Shown here piece by piece: positions 51,815 to 61,006 of a stretch of 64,000 bases of DNA; within the stretch, counting starts at the first letter, position 1; each line of letters begins with the position of its first letter. The position numbers and the translations under genes are program-made. The DNA is from JBCDBD01 sp039184335 (lineage in GTDB: Bacteria > Bacteroidota > Bacteroidia > Flavobacteriales > Flavobacteriaceae), in NCBI GenBank assembly GCA_039184335.1, contig JBCDBD010000010.1, positions 14,362 through 78,361 of the forward strand, written 5' to 3'. The notes below the pieces were generated by a model. It was not told the origin of the DNA. It saw only the letters and a list, made by a program, of their open reading frames with translations, and searched no databases.

Positions 51815-54313
51815 CTATTTAGGATCGAGAATTGCATTGATTCGTTCGATGGCATCCTGTAGGTGGTATCGGCTCATGTTATCTGAGGTTCGGGCAATAC
51901 CATTTTGTATGTCACGCCTTAGGTTGTTCAACGCGGCCCGAGCTACAGAACGGATGTCAGATTGACTGGTATTGACGATAGTTGACTTTCGATACCCTCC
52001 AAAATCAGGAAGTTTTTTTTCATTTTCGGCAGTCATGATATAGTCCAATCGCTCGATATGGGCTTTTTGAAGATTTCTTCTATAGGTGTCAATTTTCTTT
52101 CCGGTCCTTGTCTCTGACCAGATTCCCTTACGTAGATCTTCCATCATGTGCAACAGACCATAGGCATTGGTACCATTAGCGGTTTCATTTTCAATGATCC
52201 GGGCCATCTTCCCCAAGTGTAAGATGTTGTTCAATGTGCTGACCTGAAGTGCTCGAATACGTTCTACGGAACCTGAATATTGGATGTTGTTGAAGATTTC
52301 TTGGTCGATCAACCATTTGGGGGTTTCAAAAAGTTGCTCTTGTAAAAAAACCATACAATTTTTCTGGTGATCTTGGTCAACATGGGTATAGACGGCCCCA
52401 TCTTGGTCGGCAGTCCTGTAATGTTCATATACACCTCCAATGTTATTGGAAACATGGCCCATATATCTTCTGAACTGGTTAATGACCTGTCCGTACATGG
52501 TTTCAAGGTCATCATAGTTTTTTCCATCCTCAGTGGTCCATTCCTTTAGTTTTGGCACAATACGTTTCAGGTTTTCTATACCATAAGCACTGGCTTTGAT
52601 GGCATTATCGCCAAGGTCTTCGGTTTGTGAACTGGGGTCATGTATATCACCGATTTGTTGATGCCCAAAACGGTACATGGGATCATTGGCATGTGCTACT
52701 ATCCATTGGTTCAAGATGGGCTTTTCATCTTCTGCCGAGGTATCTAGGATCGGGCGATATCCCCAGCGAATGGAATGTTTGTCATATACTCCGATATTGG
52801 GCATTAGGGCAACTCCTTCATCGCCTGGCTGGGCCACATAATTGAAACGGGCATAATCCATAATTGAGGGCGCGGTACCATACTTTTGGGTAAATGGGGC
52901 TGAACGCAATGAATCTACGGGGTAGGCCGCACTGCTGCCCATATTGTGTGGAAGCCCCAACGTATGACCTACCTCATGGGCAGAAACAAAACGGATCAGT
53001 CGTCCCATAATTTCATCTTTGAACGCCACACTTCGTGCTTCTGCATTGATAGCTGCAGTCTGTACAAAGAACCAATTGCGAAGTAGGAACATCACATTGT
53101 GGTACCAATTGATGTCAGACTCTAGAATTTCGCCACTTCGGGGGTCACTTACATGTGGTCCGTTGGCATTGGGTATCGGTGAGGCCAAATAACGTACTAC
53201 AGAATAACGTACATCTTCTGGTGACCATTCGGGATCTTCTTCTACGGTTGGTGGATCTTTTGCCAAGATTGCGTTTTTAAACCCGGCCTCTTCGAAAGCT
53301 ACCTGCCAATCTTCGATGCCTTGCTTGATATATGGAATCCATTTCTTCGGTGTGGCACGGTCTACATAATAAATGATAGGTTTCTTGGGCTCGACCAATT
53401 CGCCTGCCTTGAACTTTTCTACATCTTCTTCCCTGACCTCTAAGCGCCAGCGGTCTAAGTAACGAACGGTCTTGCTTTGTTGTACGTCTAGGCCATAGTC
53501 GACCTGGGCCCTGGCAAACCAACCAACCCGTTCGTCAAAATAACGCCTTTTGTACGGCTCTTTGGGCAATAAGATCATCGAATTGTTGATTTCGATTGAA
53601 ATGGAACCCAGGCTCTGGTTGCTTGGCGACGCTTTGGCCACATAAGTTTTTACATGGCGTGCTTCAATGTTCAAAGGATAGCTTTTTATCGATTCGATAT
53701 AACTTCTGTCCCCATCCAAACGACTCACCTTATACCTTTTTCTATAGAATTCAGGCATGCCGATAGCATTGACGTCTTTAGTGAACAACGGATTGACCTC
53801 GATGACCGTGGCGGGGTTCAACGAATCTTTTTTGTTGAACGCCTTGATATTGAAGGCAAAAAGTACGGGTTCAAAATTTGAATTGACCACAGCCTCATGA
53901 ATGGGCAGTGAATCTGCAGCTACGTTTCCGTAAGATACGACCCTTAGCAATACCTTTTTTGGTTTTTTTTCCCATCGCAATACTTGGGTATTGATTTTGC
54001 CGCCGCCAAACCCGATACCGGTGGCTGTTTTTGAAATTCGGCTGACCATCAGCATTTCCCTGTTGAACAGTGAATCAGGAATTTCATAGTATTTTTTTCC
54101 ATCGACCGAATGCACATCAAACAAGCCTTTGTCAGATTTGGCTTCTTTGGTAATTACCTTGTCGTAGGGTTTGATCCCATGCTTATCAGATTTTTTTGCA
54201 GTAGTTGGTTCGGCTTTTTTTGTCTTTTTTTTGAAGAGCTGTGCTTCTGTGGTATGAAAGGTGGTAGTAAGAAAAAGAAAAAATAGGAATCTCGTGAACA
54301 GTTTTTGGGTCAT
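51815..54313 (-). CDS. Zinc-dependent metalloprotease (DUF5117/DUF4953-type)
   Basis: 832 residues from the ATG at 54313. Signal peptide (ending TTEAQ), then a lysine-rich linker, an N-terminal domain with GIGFGGGKINTQVLRWEKK, and a metzincin-type active site HEVGHTLGLPHNMGSS with a downstream Met-turn-like SIMDYARFNYV. Large secreted or outer-membrane-associated peptidase, common in Bacteroidota. Divergent from the repeat-protein gene. Confidence 0.93.
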   Translation of the reverse strand: MTQKLFTRFLFFLFLTTTFHTTEAQLFKKKTKKAEPTTAKKSDKHGIKPYDKVITKEAKSDKGLFDVHSVDGKKYYEIPDSLFNREMLMVSRISKTATGIGFGGGKINTQVLRWEKKPKKVLLRVVSYGNVAADSLPIHEAVVNSNFEPVLFAFNIKAFNKKDSLNPATVIEVNPLFTKDVNAIGMPEFYRKRYKVSRLDGDRSYIESIKSYPLNIEARHVKTYVAKASPSNQSLGSISIEINNSMILLPKEPYKRRYFDERVGWFARAQVDYGLDVQQSKTVRYLDRWRLEVREEDVEKFKAGELVEPKKPIIYYVDRATPKKWIPYIKQGIEDWQVAFEEAGFKNAILAKDPPTVEEDPEWSPEDVRYSVVRYLASPIPNANGPHVSDPRSGEILESDINWYHNVMFLLRNWFFVQTAAINAEARSVAFKDEIMGRLIRFVSAHEVGHTLGLPHNMGSSAAYPVDSLRSAPFTQKYGTAPSIMDYARFNYVAQPGDEGVALMPNIGVYDKHSIRWGYRPILDTSAEDEKPILNQWIVAHANDPMYRFGHQQIGDIHDPSSQTEDLGDNAIKASAYGIENLKRIVPKLKEWTTEDGKNYDDLETMYGQVINQFRRYMGHVSNNIGGVYEHYRTADQDGAVYTHVDQDHQKNCMVFLQEQLFETPKWLIDQEIFNNIQYSGSVERIRALQVSTLNNILHLGKMARIIENETANGTNAYGLLHMMEDLRKGIWSETRTGKKIDTYRRNLQKAHIERLDYIMTAENEKKLPDFGGYRKSTIVNTSQSDIRSVARAALNNLRRDIQNGIARTSDNMSRYHLQDAIERINAILDPK

Positions 54314-54580
54314 TTTTGGGCAGTTTCGTTTTGTCAATTCCATCAAAGAACCATAAAATAATAAAAACCAAGTGTTAAAAAAGTATTAACAGCAAAAATT
54401 GATGTGGGTAAAGGCAACCTTTGGGAGTATTGCGTTTTACTGATGCTTCACGTGGTATCGCCCACTATACTTGGGCTTGGGGGATATCCCATTTTTGTTA
54501 AAAAAGCTGGAATACTGTAACAATTGAAAATTTGGAGAGTCTTATAGGCAATAACATCAATCATCAAATCAATCAAAAAA

Positions 54581-55528
54581 ATGAACAAGTTATTAGTAAT
54601 TTATGGATGCGCACTCTTAGGTAGTTCGCCCATAGTAGAACCACAAGAAAGTACGGTGTCAATACCATTATTGAAAACCAATCTGGAGACTACGCGTACA
54701 TTAGAGAACAGTTTTACGGCATTGCATGTAAATGCCGAGGTCAAGGAAGCGCCTTATACCCTTACATTGGATGCCATAGAGCCAGCTGAATTGAATTTGG
54801 ACGAAATTGAGTTTATCGAGGAAGAAGCAGAAATTGATTTGGGTTTTGATACCTCAGCGTATCTGCCCGAAGGGTTTGACCCTTACGAAGTCTACTTTGA
54901 TTTGGATTCTGTCATATATATCGAAGATGAAACAGAAGTTGAGCTAGGTTTTGATACCGGGGACTATTTGCCAGAAGGTTTTGATCCCTATGCCACAACC
55001 TTCGACATCAGTTCGATCAATTATATCGAAGACGAAGATTTCGACCTTGGTTTTGACACCTCGGCGTATCTGCCCGAAGGGTTTGACCCTTACGAAGTCT
55101 ACTTTGATTTGGATTCTATCATATATATCGAAGATGAAACAGAAGTTGAGCTAGGTTTTGATACCAGGGATTATTTGCCAGAGGGTTTTGATCCCTATGC
55201 CACAACCTTCGACATCAGTTCGATCAATTATATCGAAGACGAAGATTTCGACCTTGGTTTTGACACCTCGGCGTATTTGCCTGAGGGATTTGACCCTTAC
55301 GAAGTCTATTTTGATTTGGATTCCGTAGATTATATAGAAGAAGATGAAATGGAGCAACTTGAACTCGAGTTTGATACCAAGGCGTATTTACCCTTAAGTT
55401 TTGACTCGTACTCAGATAATATAGGCCTAAGTTCAATCAATTATATCGAAGATGACAAGATAGTTTTAGGTTTTGATACGTCAGCGTATCTGCCTGAAGG
55501 ATTTGACCCCTATATAAGGTCAAACTAG
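54581..55528 (+). CDS. Secreted acidic repeat protein with seven LGFDTxxYLPEGFDPY units
   Basis: 315 residues. Short hydrophobic N-terminus (MNKLLVIYGCALLGSS), a linker, then seven copies of a 34-37-residue unit from about residue 74 to the end. The unit reads SINYIEDE, an acidic spacer, LGFDT, two variable residues, YLPEGFDPY, then a variable loop. Units 2-3 and 4-5 form a 69-residue super-repeat. Very rich in Asp and Glu with invariant Phe, Tyr and Pro, suggesting a metal-binding or surface stalk module. It resembles no family I can name; a smaller paralogue follows at 55876. Confidence 0.85.
   Translation: MNKLLVIYGCALLGSSPIVEPQESTVSIPLLKTNLETTRTLENSFTALHVNAEVKEAPYTLTLDAIEPAELNLDEIEFIEEEAEIDLGFDTSAYLPEGFDPYEVYFDLDSVIYIEDETEVELGFDTGDYLPEGFDPYATTFDISSINYIEDEDFDLGFDTSAYLPEGFDPYEVYFDLDSIIYIEDETEVELGFDTRDYLPEGFDPYATTFDISSINYIEDEDFDLGFDTSAYLPEGFDPYEVYFDLDSVDYIEEDEMEQLELEFDTKAYLPLSFDSYSDNIGLSSINYIEDDKIVLGFDTSAYLPEGFDPYIRSN
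54905..55318 (+). repeat. Tandem 207-bp direct repeat inside the repeat gene
   Basis: 54905-55111 and 55112-55318 are two copies in phase with the codons, differing at about nine bases, mostly silent changes plus Val/Ile and Gly/Arg replacements. Indicates recent unit duplication. Confidence 0.92.
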
Positions 55529-55574
55529 GTAGGATGTTTTCATTTTACAAATTTTTGAGTTAGTTAGTTGAAAA

Positions 55575-55604
55575 GTCCCTCCCAAAATTTTGGGAGGGCT
55601 TTTT
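55575..55604 (+). terminator. Terminator after the repeat gene
   Basis: CCCTCCCAAAA/TTTTGGGAGGG palindrome (55577-55598) followed by CTTTTT. About 47 nt after the stop at 55528. Confidence 0.85.
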
Positions 55605-55843
55605 GATGTAAATAACCATTCAAAATAGCGTTGAAGCGCACTTAACAAAATGATAACATAAAATTCGATAAAGTGAAATTGACAAAAAACAAGCTTCTAC
55701 AATACGAAATATATAAAATATAATTATAAAAAATGATAATTCTATAATTAGACAAGTAAATGTTTGACAATACTTTTCCTACATTTTTTTTCTGGTCTGT
55801 TAACAAAGTTCTAAACATACGAATCTACATTTTTTGCGGTTTT
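55605..55843. other. AT-rich gene-free stretch
   Basis: About 240 bases, strongly AT-rich, with several stop codons in every frame. Holds the promoter of the paralogue at its right end. No RNA gene was recognised. Confidence 0.5.
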
Positions 55844-55851
55844 ACCTTTGT
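55844..55851 (+). promoter_or_regulatory. -7 element of the small repeat paralogue
   Basis: TACCTTTG fits TAnnTTTG, 24 nt before the ATG at 55876. No well-spaced -33 box. Confidence 0.45.
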
Positions 55852-55875
55852 TAATAATTAATGGATACAATAGCG

Positions 55876-56175
55876 ATGAAATACAAGAAATACATATCGA
55901 CAGCTTTTTTGGCCATAATGTTGTGGCCATCATTAAATGCTAAAAAAGTGGAAACAGCGGTAGAAGAGTTTGATTTGGAAACGGTTGTTTTTATTGAAGA
56001 CGAACAGGTTATCGAGCTTGGTTTTGATTCCAAAACCTATCTTCCTGATGGGTTCAATGCCTATGAAGGAAAATTTTCACTAAAGGCCATCAATTATGTG
56101 GAGAACGATACCGTAGAGTTGGGCTTTGATACTCAAATGTACCTGCCCGAAGCATTTGATCCCTACAAAAAATAA
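55876..56175 (+). CDS. Small paralogue of the YLPEGFDPY repeat protein
   Basis: 99 residues from the ATG at 55876 (an ATG at 55861 adds five). Signal peptide (MKYKKYISTAFLAIMLWPSLNA), then two repeat units: VVFIEDEQVIELGFDSKTYLPDGFNAY and AINYVENDTVELGFDTQMYLPEAFDPY. Shares with the larger protein both the unit and the ending a few residues after FDPY. Minimal form of the family. Confidence 0.85.
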   Translation: MKYKKYISTAFLAIMLWPSLNAKKVETAVEEFDLETVVFIEDEQVIELGFDSKTYLPDGFNAYEGKFSLKAINYVENDTVELGFDTQMYLPEAFDPYKK

Positions 56176-56207
56176 TACGTTCATTTATTTTGAGTTAGTT
56201 AGTGTAG

Positions 56208-56240
56208 CCCCGGGCATGTAGATGTTCTGGGGTTTTTTTT
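56208..56240 (+). terminator. Terminator after the paralogue
   Basis: CCCCGG (56208-56213) with CTGGGG (56227-56232), followed by eight T. Confidence 0.75.
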
Positions 56241-56327
56241 AACCACAAGAATCTAGGGTTTCACAACAAAACACTTGTGTGTAACAAGATTTATGAAGAT
56301 TTTAGTGTAACCCAAAACTTAGAACTT

Positions 56328-57080
56328 ATGAAAATCTCAAAAATTACCTGCTTACTTTTTTCAATGCTTTTGTTGTTTTTTGCTCATATACAGGCCCAGA
56401 CCTATCGCGAGTTCGTTGCCCTTGTTGAAATCTATCAGAATACAAGAGGACATGGTTGGACACATACCTGGGATTTGACTACCCCCATTGCCCAATGGCA
56501 TGGTGTTACGGTGAAAGACGGTAAAGTGATTGCATTGGATTTGTCAGACAACAACCTACAGGGAAAAATTCCACTGACGATAGTAAACCTGAGAAACCTG
56601 CAACAGCTAGATTTATCGAATAATCAATTGAAAGGGAAATTGCCCGGTGAGCTTAGAAAGTTTGATGCGCTGGAACGTATAGATTTAAGCAATAACCAAC
56701 TGACAGGAAAAATTCCGAAAACCATAAACAGATTGGAAAATCTAAAGCAATTCGACTTGACCAGTAACCGACTTGAAGGTGAATTGCCCAAGACCATCAT
56801 TGAACTGACCAAATTGAATAGCTTGGCCATAGCTGACAATCGGCTTCAGGGCGAAATACCTGAAGGTATGGAGAAGTTGACGAAACTCCAGAAACTGTAT
56901 ATAGGCAACAACGGTTTTACGGGTTTAGAAAACCTAAAGGCATTATCTGTACAACAATTGGTGTTGACCGATGTGGATGTTAAGGCCGATAGGTACAATG
57001 AGATCAATTTTTTGGGAACAAAAAAGGAAGGATTGTCAAAGTTGAATTTTGAAGATGACAACGACGACCAAGAAGATTAG
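56328..57080 (+). CDS. Secreted leucine-rich repeat protein
   Basis: 250 residues from the ATG at 56328. Signal peptide ending at about QAQ, an LRR cap (FVALVEIYQNTRGHGWTHTWDL) and about six plant-type LRRs (LxxLDLSxNxLxGxIPxxI; e.g. LQQLDLSNNQLKGKLPGEL). Acidic C-terminal tail. Likely extracellular ligand binding or adhesion. Confidence 0.9.
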   Translation: MKISKITCLLFSMLLLFFAHIQAQTYREFVALVEIYQNTRGHGWTHTWDLTTPIAQWHGVTVKDGKVIALDLSDNNLQGKIPLTIVNLRNLQQLDLSNNQLKGKLPGELRKFDALERIDLSNNQLTGKIPKTINRLENLKQFDLTSNRLEGELPKTIIELTKLNSLAIADNRLQGEIPEGMEKLTKLQKLYIGNNGFTGLENLKALSVQQLVLTDVDVKADRYNEINFLGTKKEGLSKLNFEDDNDDQED

Positions 57081-57101
57081 TCTTTCTAAAACAGATATTT
57101 T

Positions 57102-57138
57102 GAAAAAGGGACTTCTGTTGAAAAAGAAGTCCTTTTTC
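57102..57138. terminator. Bidirectional terminator
   Basis: GAAAAAGGGACTTCT pairs with AGAAGTCCTTTTTC (one bulge), loop of about eight. Serves the LRR gene and the convergent transporter. Confidence 0.8.
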
Positions 57139-57140
57139 AT

Positions 57141-58571
57141 TTAAAAAAGTAGGGGAACCACAAATTGGAATACCAAGATCAAAAGGGCGACGGCAATAAA
57201 ATTGAGTAGTATGCCAACCCGCGCCATTTGGGGTATCTTAACATAGCCACTGGCAAACACAATGGCATTGGGTGGAGTGGCCATAGGTAGCATAAAGGCA
57301 CAACTGCTTGCCATGGTCACGGGTATCAAAAGGTATAGTACCGGAATGTTCAGCCCTATGGCTATACCTGCAACCACTGGGGCCAAAACGGCTACCAAAG
57401 CAACATTGCTCATGAGTTCAGTCATGAACAGCATCAATAAAATCAATAAGGAGGCCGTCAATAGTATGCTGATGTCACTTTGGGCAATGGCACCTGCTAC
57501 CAAATCCACGATACCACTGACCGACATGCCCTTGGCCAATGCCAAGCCGCCACCAAAAAGAATAAGAATGCCCCAAGCCAACTTAGGAGTATCTTTCCAG
57601 GTAATGATAAAATCACCCCTATTTATACTATACGGAATGGCAAAAAGGGCAATCGCGGCAAAAATACTGATCATGGTATCTGACAACCCCAATTGGGGAA
57701 AAATACTGTTGATCAATGTTCTAAAGATCCAAAGCAGAACGGTCACGCCAAATATGGCCAGTACCATTTTTTCTTTTCCAGAAGTGGGTCCCAATTTCTC
57801 CAACTCTTTTTGAATGACCTCTTTTGAGGCATTGAACTTAAGGTTTTTGTTGGGGAACATCCATTTGACCAAGACCATATAAGTGATGGCAATCATGATG
57901 ACCGAAAAGGGGACGCCCAGAACCATCCATTTTAGAAAAGAGATTTCGATATGGTATTCATTTTCCAAAAGGCCGATCATGACTGAATTGGGTGGGGTGC
58001 CAATTACCGTGGCAATACCTCCGGCATTCGCCGAAAAGGCAATGCCCAGCATGACACTCAAAGCAAAGTTTTGATCACGTTTGGTAAATCCGTCCTTGTC
58101 ATTGATCAACAATTGGATCACAGACAATGCGATAGGTAGCATCACTACCGTGCTTGCCGTATTGCTGATCCACATGCTCAATGAGGCAGTAGCGATCATA
58201 AAGCCCAATACTACTTTATTGGGCGTCGTTCCTGTCAAACGAATGATGTTCAGGGCAATGCGCTTGTGGAGATTGACCTTTTCCAAGGCCAAGGCCATCA
58301 CGAATCCACCAAAAAACAAAAAAACGATGGGACTGCCATAATTGGCCCCGACTTCGGCTATGGGAAGAATTTTCAGCAATGGAAAAAGTAAAAGGGGCAA
58401 AAGGGCGGTCACTGAAATGGACACAGCTTCAGTAATCCACCAAAAGAGCATCCATAAAGCTACTGCAATGACAGCATCCCCTTTTTTGGAGATGAGTTCA
58501 ATGGGCAAGTGTAGAAAAACCAAAAAGACCAAGGGCCCCAAAACCAACCCCAATTTTTTGCTTAGCTCCAT
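57141..58571 (-). CDS. DASS (SLC13) family sodium/anion symporter
   Basis: 476 residues, about eleven TM helices. Two SNT-type motifs: WISNTASTVVMLPIA (first half) and ELMSNVALVAVLAPV (second half), which bind sodium and substrate carboxylates. Probable dicarboxylate or citrate uptake; specificity is not resolved. Confidence 0.92.
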   Translation of the reverse strand: MELSKKLGLVLGPLVFLVFLHLPIELISKKGDAVIAVALWMLFWWITEAVSISVTALLPLLLFPLLKILPIAEVGANYGSPIVFLFFGGFVMALALEKVNLHKRIALNIIRLTGTTPNKVVLGFMIATASLSMWISNTASTVVMLPIALSVIQLLINDKDGFTKRDQNFALSVMLGIAFSANAGGIATVIGTPPNSVMIGLLENEYHIEISFLKWMVLGVPFSVIMIAITYMVLVKWMFPNKNLKFNASKEVIQKELEKLGPTSGKEKMVLAIFGVTVLLWIFRTLINSIFPQLGLSDTMISIFAAIALFAIPYSINRGDFIITWKDTPKLAWGILILFGGGLALAKGMSVSGIVDLVAGAIAQSDISILLTASLLILLMLFMTELMSNVALVAVLAPVVAGIAIGLNIPVLYLLIPVTMASSCAFMLPMATPPNAIVFASGYVKIPQMARVGILLNFIAVALLILVFQFVVPLLF

Positions 58572-58620
58572 ATGAAATTCGAAGCTATGCTTTTTTTGGG
58601 AAAATAAAAATGGTCAAAGG

Positions 58621-60312
58621 TTAACCTTTGCGTATGGCCATTAAACCTTCACCTACTTTGGCCACCTCGAACAGGCCAAGTTTTACCAAGTTCTTGGTGC
58701 TCTTATCCCATTTTTTGCCGCTAAGTGCCGCTTTTTGCTTGAGTTCGGTCAAGGGCATTTCCCCTACAGGTTTTAAGATATCAAGAATGGCTTTTTCCTC
58801 TTCGGTAAGGTCAACCTGCTTTTTTTCAGGTCGCATTTGGGGAAAGAACAATACCTCTTGGATCGACACATTGTTGGTCAACAGCATGACCAAGCGGTCA
58901 ATACCGATACCGATGCCTGAAGTCGGTGGCATTCCATATTCCAATGCCCTTAAAAAATCTTGGTCTATGAACATGGCTTCATCATCACCCTTTTCAGAAA
59001 GTTTCAACTGTTCTTCAAAACGTTCGCGTTGGTCCAGAGGGTCGTTCAATTCAGAGTAGGCGTTCGCCAATTCTTTGCCATTTACCATGAGTTCGAAACG
59101 TTCGGTCAATGCAGGATTGTCGCGATGCTCTTTGGTAAGGGGGCTCATTTCTTTTGGGTAGTCGATAATAAAGGTCGGTTGTATATAATGGTGTTCGCAT
59201 TTTTCCCCAAAGATTTCGTCGATCAACTTTCCGATACCCATGGTGTCATCGACTTCAATTTCCAATTGTTGCGCTACGTCGCGTAACTGATTTTCATCCA
59301 TGCCCGCTACATCAAAGCCAGTATGTTCTTTAATGGCCCCTAAGATCGATACTCTTGGATAGGGGGCCTTAAAATCAATTTCATGTTCGCCAACCAGGGT
59401 CTTGGTATGCCCACAAGCATCCACAGCTACTTTTTGCAGCAATTGTTCGGTAGTGTTCATCATCCAATGGTAGTCTTTGTAAGACACATACAGTTCCATG
59501 ACCGTGAATTCTGGGTTGTGGGTACGGTCCATACCTTCATTTCTGAAGTCTTTTGAAAACTCGTAGACCCCATCAAATCCGCCTACGATCAAACGCTTTA
59601 AATAGAGTTCATTGGCGATACGCAGGTATAGCGGAATGTTCAGTGCATTATGGTGAGTGACAAAGGGGCGTGCCGTTGCACCACCGGGAATAGGTTGTAA
59701 AATGGGGGTTTCCACCTCCAAATACCCTTTTTTATTGAAAAATTCACGAATGCTATTGGTAATCTTGGTTCTTTTGACAAAAGTTTCCTTTACGGTAGGA
59801 TTGACCACCAGATCAACATAGCGCTGGCGATAGCGTTGTTCGGGGTCATTGAATTCATCATAGGTGTTTCCATCGGCATCCACCTTGGGCAATGGCAACG
59901 GTCGCAATGCCTTGCTCAATACCTGAAAGTCTTTGACCATGACCGTTTTTTCACCAACTTGGGTGGTGAACAGTGTGCCTTCAATACCGATGATATCACC
60001 GATGTCCAACAGTTTTTTGTAGACTTCATTATACTTCGTCTTGTCTTCACCCGGGCATATTTCATCACGGTTGAAATAGACCTGTATACGGCCTGCACTG
60101 TCTTGCAATTCAGCAAAGGAGGCTTTTCCCTGTATACGTCTTGACATCAATCTACCGGCAATGACCACGCTTTTGCCTTCCTCAAAACCCGTTTTTATGG
60201 TCTGCGATGTCGCATCGATGGGATACAGCGCTGCAGGGTAGGGATCAATGTCCATTTCACGCAATTTGACCAATTTTTCCCTTCGAATGATTTCTTGCTC
60301 CGATAATTGCAT
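58621..60312 (-). CDS. lysS: Lysyl-tRNA synthetase, class II
   Basis: 563 residues: OB-fold anticodon domain (VVIAGRLMSRRIQGKASFAELQDSAGRIQVY), class II motif 2 (DFRNEGMDRTHNPEFTVMELY) and motif 3 (GIGIGIDRLVMLLT). A C-terminal extension of ~70 residues (TEEEKAILDILKPVGEMPLTELKQ) looks like a winged helix, seen in Bacteroidota LysS. Confidence 0.98.
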   Translation of the reverse strand: MQLSEQEIIRREKLVKLREMDIDPYPAALYPIDATSQTIKTGFEEGKSVVIAGRLMSRRIQGKASFAELQDSAGRIQVYFNRDEICPGEDKTKYNEVYKKLLDIGDIIGIEGTLFTTQVGEKTVMVKDFQVLSKALRPLPLPKVDADGNTYDEFNDPEQRYRQRYVDLVVNPTVKETFVKRTKITNSIREFFNKKGYLEVETPILQPIPGGATARPFVTHHNALNIPLYLRIANELYLKRLIVGGFDGVYEFSKDFRNEGMDRTHNPEFTVMELYVSYKDYHWMMNTTEQLLQKVAVDACGHTKTLVGEHEIDFKAPYPRVSILGAIKEHTGFDVAGMDENQLRDVAQQLEIEVDDTMGIGKLIDEIFGEKCEHHYIQPTFIIDYPKEMSPLTKEHRDNPALTERFELMVNGKELANAYSELNDPLDQRERFEEQLKLSEKGDDEAMFIDQDFLRALEYGMPPTSGIGIGIDRLVMLLTNNVSIQEVLFFPQMRPEKKQVDLTEEEKAILDILKPVGEMPLTELKQKAALSGKKWDKSTKNLVKLGLFEVAKVGEGLMAIRKG

Positions 60313-60358
60313 AGATCAAAAATTAAAGCGCAAAATTACACTTTTGCGCTTTAATTCC

Positions 60359-60916
60359 TCAATTCGATTTTATGCTGCCGGCATAGTTGGGAATGTATCC
60401 TTTTCTTAAGAATATTGTGGCCATATCTTCTTCAAGTGATTCGATGGGGCTTTCAACGATACGATTGGTCTCTGCGCCATTTCTTAAGAAAATGATGGTC
60501 GGCACTTTAATGATATGCCAACCTTTTTCCTCCCCGGTCGGACTTTTTTTATAGTGTTCCTTTCTTCTGTCAAGTGCGACTATTTTCAAATTGTTCATGG
60601 GAAAATGGGCAGTATCCAAAATTTTGAGGAAACGGGGCACTTCACGTTTGCTGTCGCCACACCAAGTGCCCAAAAAGAGTGTGATTTCATGGTCGTGCAA
60701 TGCTTCCTTAAACAAGGTGACCATTGCCCCGTCGACCGTGTAGGCATCATAATTGTATGTGAACCAATCCCCATAAGGTTCTTTCTTGAGGCCATCTAGC
60801 GTGATTTTGCCTACTAAAAATGGCGTTCCATCAGGTTGAACAATCTCTTGGTTGACGATTTGGCCATGTACACTGGCCGATGACCATAAAAGGAATACTG
60901 AAAGAATGATTTTCAT
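60359..60916 (-). CDS. Thioredoxin-family protein with WCGDS active site
   Basis: 185 residues from the ATG at 60916. Signal peptide (ending HGQ), thioredoxin fold with LFLGTWCGDSKREVPRFLKIL: only one Cys (86) with Ser at 89, so dithiol exchange is unlikely; monothiol or chaperone role is more probable. cis-Pro in KVPTIIFLRNG. Confidence 0.85.
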   Translation of the reverse strand: MKIILSVFLLWSSASVHGQIVNQEIVQPDGTPFLVGKITLDGLKKEPYGDWFTYNYDAYTVDGAMVTLFKEALHDHEITLFLGTWCGDSKREVPRFLKILDTAHFPMNNLKIVALDRRKEHYKKSPTGEEKGWHIIKVPTIIFLRNGAETNRIVESPIESLEEDMATIFLRKGYIPNYAGSIKSN

Positions 60917-61006
60917 GAGTTCTGGTTTTTGGACCAAAAATCTGTGCAAAAGTGCTATCGAAAGTAGAAATCTAGGTGGAAATGGGGGCTAGACCCCAGG
61001 TGGATT

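Noticed and set aside
57262..58575. Several plus-strand frames of 60-180 codons
   Set aside because: Antisense to the DASS transporter; the hydrophobic codons of TM helices leave the complement open.
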